Part shown: in pieces, positions 1 to 9,525 of the stretch
Position numbering within the stretch: the stretch's first letter is position 1
How the letters are laid out: every line of letters begins with the position of its first letter
Assembly: GCA_027032075.1 (NCBI GenBank)
Contig: JALVOC010000089.1
Location: 310,001-374,000 of the forward strand
DNA: 64,000 nt
Reading direction: 5' to 3'
DNA from: Chromatiales bacterium
GTDB lineage: Bacteria; Pseudomonadota; Gammaproteobacteria; UBA6429; Thiohalophilaceae
Translations under genes and position numbers: made by a program
The notes under the pieces: generated by a model
The model's database searches: none
Seen by the model: only the letters and a program-made list of their open reading frames with translations
What the model was told of the DNA's origin: nothing

Positions 1-2
1 AT

Positions 3-1265
3 GTGTTGGAAAATAATCAATATAAACCAATTAATGAAATCAACAAAATAAGAAATAAAAAATTATCTGATCTAATTGAAAACATTTACCATAATTCAAT
101 CTATTACCGAAATATATTTGATGCAATGGATTTGCACCCAAAGGATATTAGAAATACTAAAGACTTGCAAAAGTTACCAACATTGTCAAAACGTGAGATT
201 CTGGAGAACAAGGATCATTTAATGAATCAAGCGCATAACAGTAGTTCACTTTATACAAGGAAAACTGGTGGCTCTACGGGTATGACGCTTCATTTCAAAA
301 AAGAAGCAAAAGCCCTTGCAATAAATGAAGCGATAATGTGGAGATGTTATAAGTGGTATAATATTGAAGTTGGCGACAAACAAGTACGTTTCTGGGGGGT
401 GCCAGTAACATCGAGATTGCGGTGGAAAGAATATATTAAAGATAAGATATTAAATAGAATAAGAATTTCAGCTTTCGATATTTCTGAATCTTCCTGTTTG
501 GAACAATATAAAAGAATTAAAAAATTTAAACCGGCATATTTTTATGGTTACACAACAGCCATTTACGGCTTTTGCTTCTTTATGAAAAAATTAGGTATTG
601 ATCTAAATAGTCTTAATTTAAAAGCCGTGATCTGTACTGCAGAGAAAATGTATCCGCACCATCTTGAAATGTTTAATGATATGTTTGATTGTCCTATTGT
701 TGATGAGTATGGTTCGAGCGAAACGGGTATCATAGCCTTTCAGTGCAAAAAGGGTAATATGCATTTGATGTCAGATCATATGTGTATTGAGTTTCTGGAT
801 GAAAACGACAAACAAGTTCGGCCTGGTGAATTAGGTAGAATTGTTATTACAGATCTTGTGTCGTATGCAATGCCATTAATTCGATATGAAATTGGAGACA
901 TGGGTAAGCCATCAGAAAAAAAATGTTCATGTGGAGTAAATCTGCCAATAATGGAAATAGTTGAGGGTCGCAAGGAAGATTTTATTAGAACAAAAGAAGG
1001 ACAGTTGGTGCACGCGGCCTATCTTTGTTATACCCTGAAAGATGACGCTGTTCATGAATTTAAAATGTATCAAAATGATATTAATGCTCTTTCGGTTCAA
1101 ATTGTAAAATCTCCAACTTTTTCAACAAACACAGAATCAATTTTAGAAAGAAAATTACGAACCGCATTGGGTAATGATATTCAAATAACGTTTGAATATT
1201 TAAACCGAATCCCCAGGGAGAAATCAGGGAAGCTAAGGTATTTTGTATCGAAATTAAGAGAATAA
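3..1265 (+). CDS. CapK/PaaK-like adenylate-forming enzyme (phenylacetate-CoA ligase family), 5' end uncertain
   Basis: Members of this family activate a carboxylate as an acyl-adenylate; CapK-type versions lie in capsule and exopolysaccharide loci, where their substrate is usually unknown. Visible motifs are the phosphate-binding loop TGGSTG (residues 88-93), DEYGSSET (234-241), RYEIGD (294-299) and a C-terminal SGKLR with the conserved lysine, so the ANL fold appears complete over 420 residues, normal for the family. The frame is open to the left edge of the window. GTG at 3 is only the first possible start, and the true start may lie upstream. The gene is strongly AT-rich compared with the housekeeping genes further right, which suggests transfer. 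The next gene follows after 27 bases on the same strand, so they are probably co-transcribed. The family call is firm; the substrate is not known. Confidence 0.8.
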   Translation: MLENNQYKPINEINKIRNKKLSDLIENIYHNSIYYRNIFDAMDLHPKDIRNTKDLQKLPTLSKREILENKDHLMNQAHNSSSLYTRKTGGSTGMTLHFKKEAKALAINEAIMWRCYKWYNIEVGDKQVRFWGVPVTSRLRWKEYIKDKILNRIRISAFDISESSCLEQYKRIKKFKPAYFYGYTTAIYGFCFFMKKLGIDLNSLNLKAVICTAEKMYPHHLEMFNDMFDCPIVDEYGSSETGIIAFQCKKGNMHLMSDHMCIEFLDENDKQVRPGELGRIVITDLVSYAMPLIRYEIGDMGKPSEKKCSCGVNLPIMEIVEGRKEDFIRTKEGQLVHAAYLCYTLKDDAVHEFKMYQNDINALSVQIVKSPTFSTNTESILERKLRTALGNDIQITFEYLNRIPREKSGKLRYFVSKLRE

Positions 1266-1292
1266 TAAATCAATACAAGTCAGGACGCCAAT

Positions 1293-2183
1293 ATGAGCAT
1301 TTACTACATCGATAATAATGTATCGGAAAAAACAGACGATGAATTGGATATTTGGAACTACGACCCATCTCTAAATGGAAAAATGTCTGGAAGTTTGGAA
1401 AACAAGTTCGCCTTAAATATAAACGACTTCAATAGACTGTTTTTTTCAAAATATAAGATTGACTATATCAGCAAATATTTTTCTACAAAAGGTCAGGATT
1501 TGCGTGTTTTGACTCATCCTTATAAAACGAACACATGTTTTGAGAAAGCGGAAATATTAGGCATGTGGGATCCTTTGAATGTTATTAAAGTATTTTATTT
1601 CGAAAATGTTCAGAAAGGTTTACTTTATGCAGTTGTAATACCAGAAACAGGATGTTTTATAGACAAAAGAAAGTTAAAAGATATTTTGTGTCTGCCAGAA
1701 GGTGAATATATAAGAAAAGCTAAAGTATTGCCACAAAACATGACCTATGGAACATGTTCGCCATTTGTGTTAGCTGATGATCTAAAAGCAAACGGTGGTA
1801 AAGTCGAAAAGATAATATTTGATACTGAGACATTAGTGATTAAGAAAATGAAAAGGACGCTTGATGACTTTTCGTTTGGATTGGATCATAGGTTATCGGT
1901 ACAAATGAATTATTACGATTGCTTTAGAATGTTAAAACGCCGATATTCAGATTTGATTGTTGACGAGGAAGTGCTAAACCTTTCATTTAAAGAAAAATTA
2001 ATACGAGAAAAGGGAACAATAAAAATCGCATATGAATTTAATACATTAAATTACCGTACTGCACAATTTATTAATAGTATTCATGGCTATGGTGATGTTT
2101 CAATTACAAATGATCATATTGACGAGTTGGATTTACCGGAAATATTGATGATACCAAAGAATCATAATGTAAAAGAAGGATAA
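1293..2183 (+). CDS. Unrecognised protein with a weak YbaK/aminoacyl-tRNA-deacylase-like pattern
   Basis: I do not recognise this 296-residue protein with certainty. No signal peptide or membrane segment is visible, so it is probably cytoplasmic. Residues about 71-180 resemble by eye the YbaK/ProX editing-domain layout: a helix with CFEKAEILGM, a strand IKVFYF, a strand LLYAVVIPETG, a helix starting DKRKLKDIL, the loop GTCSPF and the strand KIIFDTETL. In known YbaK proteins the G-x-x-x-PF loop lines the active site. About 70 N-terminal and 115 C-terminal residues have no resemblance I can name. The gene is AT-rich, starts at an ATG 27 bases after the CapK-like gene and probably shares its transcript. 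One possible role is hydrolysis or proofreading of an activated aminoacyl or acyl intermediate, but this is inference from a weak visual match. Confidence 0.55.
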   Translation: MSIYYIDNNVSEKTDDELDIWNYDPSLNGKMSGSLENKFALNINDFNRLFFSKYKIDYISKYFSTKGQDLRVLTHPYKTNTCFEKAEILGMWDPLNVIKVFYFENVQKGLLYAVVIPETGCFIDKRKLKDILCLPEGEYIRKAKVLPQNMTYGTCSPFVLADDLKANGGKVEKIIFDTETLVIKKMKRTLDDFSFGLDHRLSVQMNYYDCFRMLKRRYSDLIVDEEVLNLSFKEKLIREKGTIKIAYEFNTLNYRTAQFINSIHGYGDVSITNDHIDELDLPEILMIPKNHNVKEG

Positions 2184-3426
2184 TCTGTTGTAAATGCTAT
2201 AATTGAATTAAGCTGGAGAATGATTCAAAGGTGGACTTCAGTAAAACCAATATATAATGATTGTGGGCTGTATGGCTCAAGAAAATGCTAATGAAGGAAA
2301 AAGAACTGAAATAATATTAATGGAACATAACAAATGAAAATATATTTTCCCGTTATAAAGACATCTTCGTAGACCAGCAATCTATAAACAAAATATATCA
2401 AACCATACGATTCCAGTACAGTCAAGTCAAAAAAGAATGCCGGCAATACAACGCGATGACATCGTTTGGCAATATCTCATGAAGCTTTTAAAAAGCAGAT
2501 TGTGTAACTTCACTGGTGTATGTTCTGACGTATCGAGAATGATACATATTCAACGCTATCACTTAATATGGCTGGACCTTGGTCATGATGCTGACGCAAA
2601 GAGATTCGGCTAGAATGTCGATAATGTCAATTTTCAAGCAACGATGCGTGACTATGAACGATGGCTATTTTCTTGGCACAACGTTATGAAAAGAAATAAA
2701 TTGTAAGAAAATTGCTGAATATTTTTGGTTGCACTCACTATTTGTTGCAAGAAAAGTGATATACACAATGGCAGGCAGACACCTGCGCATATCAATATAA
2801 TAACGTTACTACATTGTTTCGATAGTAACTTTGAGAATACTTTGAAATCAGTCGATACTCTTTGAAAGAGTGATATTTTTCGGTATCGGTATCGGTGGTA
2901 TCACGCACGTGTGAATGTAAAATATTGTTTTTAAAAGTAGGTGTTTTGCGGATTGTTAATTGCCAGTATTTCCTCTCACACTTGATTTCTTGAGGCTTGT
3001 TAAGCGGTGTTGTTTATTTGGAACGGCTTATTTTGTGACTTATGCACTCTAAATATGTGATTTATATGGCAAATTTGTACTATATTCCTGAAATTAATCA
3101 AAATCTTGGCGATACTTAGTGTATTCAAATATCTCGGGATAAATGTGGATGTAACAAAAAAATTTGAATTCCGTAGTAGAGTATTTGTCGTTGTTGACAA
3201 GGGGTGTGCCAACCACAATATATTGATAGAAGAATTACCTCACATTGTACGGCCACTATGCTTTCTGAGTATATGGGCAAAAACAGGAAAAGTGGATGAT
3301 ATTGAAATTTTAATTACTGAACAAACAAATACGGAACAAAAAAAGATGCATATCAGCAAGATATAACTTTTATGTGTGTCGCTCAATTTGAATCATAAAA
3401 CATACAATGTTTATGAGGTGCAATAT
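2184..3426. other. AT-rich gene-poor stretch, probably decayed sequence
   Basis: This 1.2-kb stretch has no convincing gene. An ATG reading frame at 2437-2613 (58 codons) ends in residues RYHLIWLDLGHD, which faintly recall the start of MazF/PemK toxins but stop at once. A TTG-initiated frame at 3106-3366 (86 codons) matches nothing I know and has no clear ribosome site. Stops occur in all frames elsewhere. The likeliest reading is remains of genes lost at the edge of the glycan locus, plus the promoter region of the beta-helix gene that follows. Confidence 0.5.
3106..3366 (+). CDS. Doubtful small ORF, function unknown
   Basis: An 86-codon frame begins at a TTG and ends 60 bases before the beta-helix protein start. 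It contains the short hydrophobic run VFVVVDKG and the pattern CFLSIW but no motif I can name. A neighbouring frame has an ATG at 3066 followed by 17 codons and a stop. The region could therefore be a frameshifted remnant rather than a gene. It is listed because it is the longest open frame in a 1.2-kb gap; I think it is more likely not expressed. Confidence 0.15.
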   Translation: MAILSVFKYLGINVDVTKKFEFRSRVFVVVDKGCANHNILIEELPHIVRPLCFLSIWAKTGKVDDIEILITEQTNTEQKKMHISKI

Positions 3427-4809
3427 ATGTCTATTTCTAAAAAATACATAGCTATAATCTCGATTCTATTATTACAGTTTGGGATTGTACAAGCTGGTAC
3501 TTATTATGTGTCGCCAACAGGATCTGCCGCATGGTCACAATGTACAAACATTGACACACCCTGTTCTCCAGAAGTTTCAATGGCTAATGCGGTAGCAGGT
3601 GATACCGTATATTTTAGAGGTGGTCGATACGAATTGTACTATGATGAAAGCAAAGATCCGGCATACTATTGGTATAGAGGAATATTGAGTCCAAGTAACT
3701 CTGGAACTTCAGCCAATCCTATTACCTTTGTTGCTTACCCAGAAGAAGTACCAATTTTGAATTGTCATACTACTTCGCAACTGGATTCTGGTCCCCAAGA
3801 CATGTGTCGTGCTTTCGGCAACGGGGATAAGAACTATATCGTTTTCGACGGATTTACAATTTATGCTGATAACGGTACAAAAATGGGTGGTTTAATAATT
3901 ACAGGTAAGAATATAGGTCAACGTGCAGTTGGAAATGTCGTAAAAAACTGCGTTATTAATGGTGGTAGTACGGTTATTACCTCTACTGATAACCGGGAAG
4001 GAATACGTCTTGAAGAGACGAGCAATACGTTGATTCAAAACTGTAAACTTTATAATTACAGGCAAACAACAGACTGGCACAATACTGCCGCAATTAAAAT
4101 GTATTTCAATGATAACGTAACTATTGAATATCTTGAAATTTATAATAGTTCTGCGGGAATTTATTTGAAATCAGATATTGATAACAGCACCTTCAGATAC
4201 AATTACGTTCATGATTCTTATTCTGCAATTGTTGGACAAGTTTATACAATCCGCAATTCCGATAACAACAAAATATATAATAATGTACTTGCAAATAATT
4301 CTTTTATGGGGCTTGGGGTAATACAAAACGAAGATGCAACTGCTGATGGATGGCAGGTATATAATAATACTATATACAACTCTCATTACGGAATAATTGC
4401 TGCAAAGGGTAAATGGAAAATATGGAATAATATTCTAATGGGAAATAGTAATCGTTCTTTAAGAACATATAGTGGTAATATATTAGTAGAATCTGACCAC
4501 AACCAAATGTCTCCTCTCAACAACATACTTCGTGTATATGCGGCAGACCAGTCCATCTATACGACGCTCACTTCTTGGCAAAATTCAGGTGAACTCGAGG
4601 GCGGTGGAAATCCTGGGAACGGTTCGCTTGTGGCAGATCCAAAATTTGTTAATTCTTCGGGAAATATGAATCAACTTGATGATTTTATACTTGCCCAGGA
4701 TTCACCCTGCAAAGGTGCTGGAAGATCAGGCGTTGACATGGGGGCAAATATTGCAAATGTTGGTTATGTACCCAATCGTGTTGTGCCAAAACCACCTACA
4801 CCCAATTAA
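3427..4809 (+). CDS. Secreted right-handed parallel beta-helix protein
   Basis: The protein (460 residues from the chosen start) has a clear signal peptide: MSISKKY, a hydrophobic core, then VQA before GTYYVSPTG. The mature start and the following AGDTVYFRGGRYE pattern are typical of pectate-lyase-like beta-helix proteins. The middle has repeated asparagine-rich turns (for example NNKIYNNVLANN and NNTIYNS), as expected for stacked coils. Such proteins in polysaccharide loci often act as lyases or epimerases in the periplasm, but no catalytic residues can be assigned here. The ATG at 3427 is preferred over the in-frame start at 3376 because GAGGTG lies seven bases upstream and the signal peptide begins there. 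Low GC matches the two preceding genes. Export and fold are well supported; enzymatic activity is inference. Confidence 0.8.
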   Translation: MSISKKYIAIISILLLQFGIVQAGTYYVSPTGSAAWSQCTNIDTPCSPEVSMANAVAGDTVYFRGGRYELYYDESKDPAYYWYRGILSPSNSGTSANPITFVAYPEEVPILNCHTTSQLDSGPQDMCRAFGNGDKNYIVFDGFTIYADNGTKMGGLIITGKNIGQRAVGNVVKNCVINGGSTVITSTDNREGIRLEETSNTLIQNCKLYNYRQTTDWHNTAAIKMYFNDNVTIEYLEIYNSSAGIYLKSDIDNSTFRYNYVHDSYSAIVGQVYTIRNSDNNKIYNNVLANNSFMGLGVIQNEDATADGWQVYNNTIYNSHYGIIAAKGKWKIWNNILMGNSNRSLRTYSGNILVESDHNQMSPLNNILRVYAADQSIYTTLTSWQNSGELEGGGNPGNGSLVADPKFVNSSGNMNQLDDFILAQDSPCKGAGRSGVDMGANIANVGYVPNRVVPKPPTPN

Positions 4810-5366
4810 ATAATATTTATTTTCAATAAAGAGGTGTGCGGTATAATATTCTCATCAGGCTTGAAAAGGTCTGGAGAAATACAACGCCATTTGACAACAT
4901 GGTGTCCTCCATATGAGGGCATCTCTTAAAAATACAAGATCGTTTAACCTGTTGGAAGATCCCATTCAGTTTAATATTTGGGTTGCAGGTGTTGCCGATG
5001 ATACGTAGAAACAGTTGTTCTTGGTTTGTCAATGTGTCCCGCACAACATTTGCATCCTATATGTCCTCCAGACAAGCTTAATAGCCTTATCACCCAGCCA
5101 GCGATGACAGTAATATGGAAAATCATGTTGGCAGAATCCTATGAGAGATATCTGATGGTTATGTAAAAGGACTCTGGATTAAGTGATGAGGTGTTTTGAA
5201 TACGCATTTAGTGTCACAGAGAAAGTGGCATGATGTTTCTCAAAATATACCGGGATGGACAAAATCTGTAGGTTAGCCAACTTTCCCGTAAGAAAATTCT
5301 AAAGCATTTCCCGGTCTTGCGATATAATAAATACCATTGTTTTTGTTGACTGTTTAAGGGAGCACT
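4810..5366. other. Intergenic stretch without recognisable gene
   Basis: No frame here gives a recognisable product; a 73-codon minus-strand frame at 4823-5044 matches nothing I know. Base composition changes within it, from strongly AT-rich on the left to the more balanced composition of the glycosyltransferase gene on the right. It may mark a junction between two differently acquired parts of the glycan locus. The right end contains the ribosome site TTAAGGGA used by the next gene. Confidence 0.5.
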
Positions 5367-6506
5367 GTGTTAACAGGGTTTTTTATTTTACTTGGGTTAC
5401 TGTGCGTTTACAGCTACTTCTTGTACCCCCTTATTCTTATACTACTGCCAGCCCGTCGTGACATGGAGTTGGTGCCGGAACCACCAAAAACATTTCCTAA
5501 ATTGAGCCTGATTATTACTGCGCATAATGAGGCAGGGCGTATTCGGTCGAAGTTGGATAATACCCTGGAAGTTCAGTATCCCGCGAACCTCTTGGAAATC
5601 ATCGTGGCTTCAGACTGTTCGACAGATGGAACGGATGAGATTGTGAAGGAATACATAGAGCAGGGGGTGCGGCTGGTACGTGCGGATGCGCGTAAAGGGA
5701 AGGAATACGCACAATTGTGTGCCATTCATGAGGCACAAGGTGAGATTCTGGTGTTCTCTGATGTCGCGACCCGTATCGAGCCTGGTGCCCTGAAGAAGTT
5801 GGCAGTGCGGTTTGAGGATGCAGAGATTGGTGCTATCTCCAGTGAAGATCGCTTTATCAGCCAGGATGGCAGTGTGGTGGGCGAGGGTGCCTACGTAAAG
5901 TATGAGATGTGGTTGCGGAGACTGGAGTCGACCCGGGCAGGATTGGTGGGCCTTAGCGGTTCTTTTTTTGCCGCCCGCCGCGAAGTATGTGAGCAGTGGG
6001 ATATCAGTGTGCCCAGCGATTTCAATACGGCACTGAATTGCGCCAAACTTGGCTTGGTTGCCATAACCTGCCCTGATGTGGTTGGAATTTATCAGGATGT
6101 GAAGGATCCGGCGCTGGAGTATCGCCGTAAGACACGCACCGTTATTCGAGGTATTTCTGCCATTGTCCGGCATCCAGAGGTGTTAAATCCCTTTCGTATG
6201 GGATTGTTTGCCTTCCAGGTGTGGAGTCACAAGCTGATGCGTTGGGGTGTACCCTGGTTTATGCTGGGGTTTTTAGTGATCACGCTGGTACTGGCAGGTA
6301 CCCACAGGATATTTGATCTAACGTTATTCGCACAGATTCTGTTTTATGGGATAGTCGTCCTTGGTTATCTTTTCAGCAGTTTACGTACGATGAGTCTGGT
6401 AAAAATTCCGTTTTTCTTTGTACAGGTAAACCTCGCTATTGCCCATGCTACCTTGCAATTCCTTGGTGGCAAGCGGATCACGGTGTGGGAGCCTTCCAAG
6501 CGTTAG
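5367..6506 (+). CDS. Membrane-anchored family 2 glycosyltransferase
   Basis: This enzyme transfers a sugar from a nucleotide-sugar donor, most likely during exopolysaccharide building at the inner membrane. Residues 1-28 form a membrane segment. The GT2 domain follows, with IITAHNEAGRI, the donor-binding strand and loop IIVASDCSTDGTDEIV, and the acidic segment ILVFSDVAT. Then come GLSGSFFAARREV and RKTRTVIRG, the usual acceptor-side region. The last hundred residues hold further hydrophobic helices. The length of 379 residues is normal for membrane GT2 enzymes. The start is GTG, with AAGGGA just upstream. It lies 38 bases before an aminotransferase gene in the same direction, so the two probably form an operon. 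The sugar cannot be told from sequence. Confidence 0.9.
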   Translation: MLTGFFILLGLLCVYSYFLYPLILILLPARRDMELVPEPPKTFPKLSLIITAHNEAGRIRSKLDNTLEVQYPANLLEIIVASDCSTDGTDEIVKEYIEQGVRLVRADARKGKEYAQLCAIHEAQGEILVFSDVATRIEPGALKKLAVRFEDAEIGAISSEDRFISQDGSVVGEGAYVKYEMWLRRLESTRAGLVGLSGSFFAARREVCEQWDISVPSDFNTALNCAKLGLVAITCPDVVGIYQDVKDPALEYRRKTRTVIRGISAIVRHPEVLNPFRMGLFAFQVWSHKLMRWGVPWFMLGFLVITLVLAGTHRIFDLTLFAQILFYGIVVLGYLFSSLRTMSLVKIPFFFVQVNLAIAHATLQFLGGKRITVWEPSKR

Positions 6507-6544
6507 TGGTTTTTTCTCAGGCACGAAAAGCTGTTATTTAATCT

Positions 6545-7711
6545 ATGCTGAAATGTCTTCCCCCTGTTGGACACCCTATCGTACTCACATCCTCCAAGAA
6601 TCCTGAAAAGGTTTTACAGACGGTTTTCGGTGATAGTCCTGTTTTTCTTTATGGCTCCGGCACCATGGCACTGGCAGCCTCTCTGCTTGCAATTAAAGAA
6701 TTGCATGGTATTGCTTCTCCAGAAGTGATATTACCCGCTTATGCGTGCCCTGATCTGATAAGTGCTGCGCTGTTCGCAGGTATAAAACCCGTCCTGGTGG
6801 ATCTGGAACACGATACGCCCTGGATGGATCTTGAAAAGCTCAAGGAGAGGATTGGCCGGAATACTATCGCGGTAATCGCAACGCATTTTCTGGGGATTAC
6901 CGAGCGAATGAGCGAAATCCGCACACTGCTTTCCGATTCGGATGTGGTGTTGATTGAAGACAGTGCGCAATTGTTTCCGAAAATTCCTTCGGAAGATGTA
7001 TGGCAGGGGGATCTGGTTGTTTTGAGTTTTGGCCGAGGTAAACCGGTAAGTCTTCTTGGGGGCGGGGCGGTGATTTGCAAGGAAAAGTCGATGCAGTCAC
7101 ATTTGCCATTAGCCGGGAATGCAGTTTTAATACCGGATACAGATCCCCCATCGCTGAAATTTTTATTCAAAGCCGCATTATACAATCGATTACTTTCTCC
7201 AATATGGTATGCCAGACTGACATCGTTGCCATTTCTCCACCTTGGTGAAACACGGTACAAACCATTGGCGGATCTGGAAACTGCCAGAAGAGGATTCATT
7301 GCAACACTGGCAGCAAACATAGAGGCCTATACAAGCCGGAATTTAAAACCACAGCTTGGAATTTCATCGATGCTTGCAGAGGTATCATCTGAAGCGATTA
7401 CTGATTTGCCGAGTGCGACAATGAATAATCCCGCTTTGCCCCTCTTGCGTTATCCAATATTGCTTAAAACACCGGCATTAAGAGACCGTTTATTTGCAAG
7501 TCTCAAAAAAAGCGGTCTGGGCGTTTCTATTATGTATCCTGCACCACTTAATGGTATTGATGGTTTGAAAGATGTGCTTCAAAATCAGGGATTGTTTCCA
7601 GAAGCAACGGGTTTTTCTCAAAGATTATTGACATTGCCATGTCATGATGGAGTCACTTCCAATCATATTGATCAAATTGGTTGTGTATTAAATGAATTAC
7701 TCTGCGCATAA
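6545..7711 (+). CDS. DegT/DnrJ/EryC1/StrS-family PLP aminotransferase
   Basis: Enzymes of this family usually transaminate keto-sugars bound to nucleotides, making amino sugars for surface glycans. The PLP site is visible: GSGTMAL (residues 37-43) as phosphate-binding turn, the aspartate of LIEDSAQ (139), which contacts the pyridine nitrogen, and SFGRGKPVSLLGGG with the internal-aldimine lysine at 166. At 388 residues the length is normal. The gene follows the glycosyltransferase by 38 bases on the same strand. The catalytic lysine is intact, so an active enzyme rather than a regulatory relative is expected. Its sugar substrate is unknown. Codon use is intermediate between the AT-rich genes to the left and the core genome. 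Confidence 0.85.
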   Translation: MLKCLPPVGHPIVLTSSKNPEKVLQTVFGDSPVFLYGSGTMALAASLLAIKELHGIASPEVILPAYACPDLISAALFAGIKPVLVDLEHDTPWMDLEKLKERIGRNTIAVIATHFLGITERMSEIRTLLSDSDVVLIEDSAQLFPKIPSEDVWQGDLVVLSFGRGKPVSLLGGGAVICKEKSMQSHLPLAGNAVLIPDTDPPSLKFLFKAALYNRLLSPIWYARLTSLPFLHLGETRYKPLADLETARRGFIATLAANIEAYTSRNLKPQLGISSMLAEVSSEAITDLPSATMNNPALPLLRYPILLKTPALRDRLFASLKKSGLGVSIMYPAPLNGIDGLKDVLQNQGLFPEATGFSQRLLTLPCHDGVTSNHIDQIGCVLNELLCA

Positions 7712-8430
7712 ATTCTTATACAATTACTTCCTTTAGGCGTTTAATATTATTAACAGGACGAAATTACGGTAATGTGCGAATTCACGCATAATGTGATTGG
7801 CTAGGCAAAATGCGAAACCGGTCACATTTTGACAGATGAGCTGTGTCTGTTTTGGGCCGGTTAATGATTCTCAAGGTTTGTGTGAAGACGAGTGATGAGG
7901 CCCCGCTTGTTTAGACTGATACTGAATAGATTGTACGCAACGGAGGTGTTGTACCTGAGACGTTTCGACAGCAAGGGGCCCAAGGCGGCTAAGACAAATC
8001 GTGCAGGACGAAGTGTATTGAGGTTTGTCAACATTGCTGCTGGAGACATAAAATTATGAACGTGCGAAATTGCCTGCCGCGGTTGGTGCAGTCAAAAAAC
8101 AGAATAGGCATTAAACGTTATTTGACAAGTGAAAAACAAGTCATGGCGGAAAAGTCTTTCGATCCATTATTTAAGACGGGGGATGACTTAACATACTTAT
8201 CCTAAGGACACTATTTTATCAAGTCTGTATATCCTGGTAAATTATAATGGATATGAATGTCGAACCAATTGTGTTGGTTAAACTATTGAGCGCGAATTGG
8301 ATCACAAATCTATAAATTAACGATGCTTTTGCGATAGTGTTCACATGCGAAACGTGATGCACCCCAAGCCATAACAACAAGGTAACGACTATGCTTCTTC
8401 AAAGTCAATGTTTTTACTTTGAAGAGTGCC
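7712..8430. other. Long intergenic stretch, no supported gene
   Basis: About 700 bases lie between the aminotransferase and the lipoprotein. A 62-codon minus-strand frame (7861-8049) has a basic composition ending in KRGLITRLHTNLENH, which could be the tail of a lost gene or mobile element, but I cannot name it. An imperfect palindrome (about 7770-7790, centred on GAATTC) may be an operator. No terminator was clear. The right part must contain the promoter of the lipoprotein gene. Confidence 0.4.
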
Positions 8431-9105
8431 ATGAACATCGTTAAAAGTATATTTGTCCACAATTTTTTCATCCTGACATTTGTTATATTGATAACCGCAT
8501 GTGGTGGCGGTTCTACCAATGATAGTGCAGCAAATAATCCTGATAATCAGGATAATCTGGAATCTCCTCCAAATATTTCAGGCACCCCTATCACAACCAT
8601 TGAGGAGAATGTTGCTTATAACTTTACACCAACGGCAAGTGATCCTGATGGTGATCAACTTGTTTTTACGGTTAATAATTCCCCTTCCTGGGCGAGCTTC
8701 GATGCGGCTACCGGCAAATTGAGCGGTACGCCTGGGAGTGCGGATGTGGGCACGACCCAAAACATCGTTATCAGTGTCACTGATGGCACCAATACTGTCT
8801 CTTTACCGGCATTTGATATCACCGTTACCAGCGCAGTGGCAACGACCGGCACGGCCAGCTTGTCATGGCTTCCGCCAACTGAGAATACAGATGGTTCACC
8901 TTTGACTAATTTGCAAGGGTATAAAATTTATTATGGTACGACGCCAGGTGTTTACCCAAATGTCATAACAATCGATAATCCCGGTATAAGCAGTTATGTT
9001 GTTGAGAATTTGTCGGAGAATAACACCTATTATTTTGTTCTGACCGCCTATAATACCAACGGAGTCGAAAGTTCGTATTCTGATATGATAAGTAAATCCA
9101 TATAA
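8431..9105 (+). CDS. Lipoprotein with putative Ig-like domain and fibronectin type III domain
   Basis: A short hydrophobic leader ends in LITAC followed by GGG, a lipobox, so the protein should be lipid-anchored in the envelope. After a disordered NDSAANNPDNQDN linker comes a cadherin-like putative Ig domain with the hallmark ISGTPITTIEEN...YNFTPTASDPDGD and FDAATGKLSGTP segments (roughly residues 45-135). A fibronectin type III domain follows (TGTASLSWLPP, GYKIYYGTTPG, YYFVLTAYN) to the C-terminus. Such proteins bind partners at the cell surface and have no enzymatic site. ATG at 8431 is chosen over an in-frame TTG at 8419. It lies alone after a long gap and is followed by a terminator, so it is probably monocistronic. 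Linking it to the glycan locus is inference from position. Confidence 0.8.
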   Translation: MNIVKSIFVHNFFILTFVILITACGGGSTNDSAANNPDNQDNLESPPNISGTPITTIEENVAYNFTPTASDPDGDQLVFTVNNSPSWASFDAATGKLSGTPGSADVGTTQNIVISVTDGTNTVSLPAFDITVTSAVATTGTASLSWLPPTENTDGSPLTNLQGYKIYYGTTPGVYPNVITIDNPGISSYVVENLSENNTYYFVLTAYNTNGVESSYSDMISKSI

Positions 9106-9238
9106 ATGACTTTGCGGAAAGGATGGTCCTATCGTTGAGAGCGTTATGATTACAATGCAAGATTTGACAAAGAAGGTATTTATTTGCGGCTGTTACGGCT
9201 AAATCAAGAAAAGTCAAATTGTAAACAAACCACCCCTA

Positions 9239-9268
9239 AAGGCGCTTTTTTCAGAGCGCCTTTTCATT
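9239..9268 (+). terminator. Rho-independent terminator after the lipoprotein gene
   Basis: The arms AAGGCGCT (9239-9246) and AGCGCCTT (9255-9262) are perfect inverted copies around an 8-base loop, followed by a T-rich tail. It lies 134 bases after the lipoprotein stop and ends the accessory region before mdh. Confidence 0.75.
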
Positions 9269-9525
9269 TGCATGATGTTTCTTTCTTTTGCGCTTCCTTG
9301 GGGAAAGTATCGCAATCTCGGTGAATATTCCCTGTTTATGTATTCAATCATGGGTTGATCGAAATAAATTTGTTTTGCCTGCGAACTGGGCAGCCAGGGT
9401 TTTTATATTCATAACACTGAATGGATTGTGTAGGCGGATTTTGCAATCTGGTATTTTCGATTGATTTTACCCGATTAAATATGTTGTTATGCTGAAAAAA
9501 CATTGCTTTCGATACTAATTCAGAC

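Noticed and set aside
7861-8049. A 62-codon frame considered as a transposase remnant
   Set aside because: The basic tail is suggestive but no transposase motif, inverted ends or direct repeats were seen.
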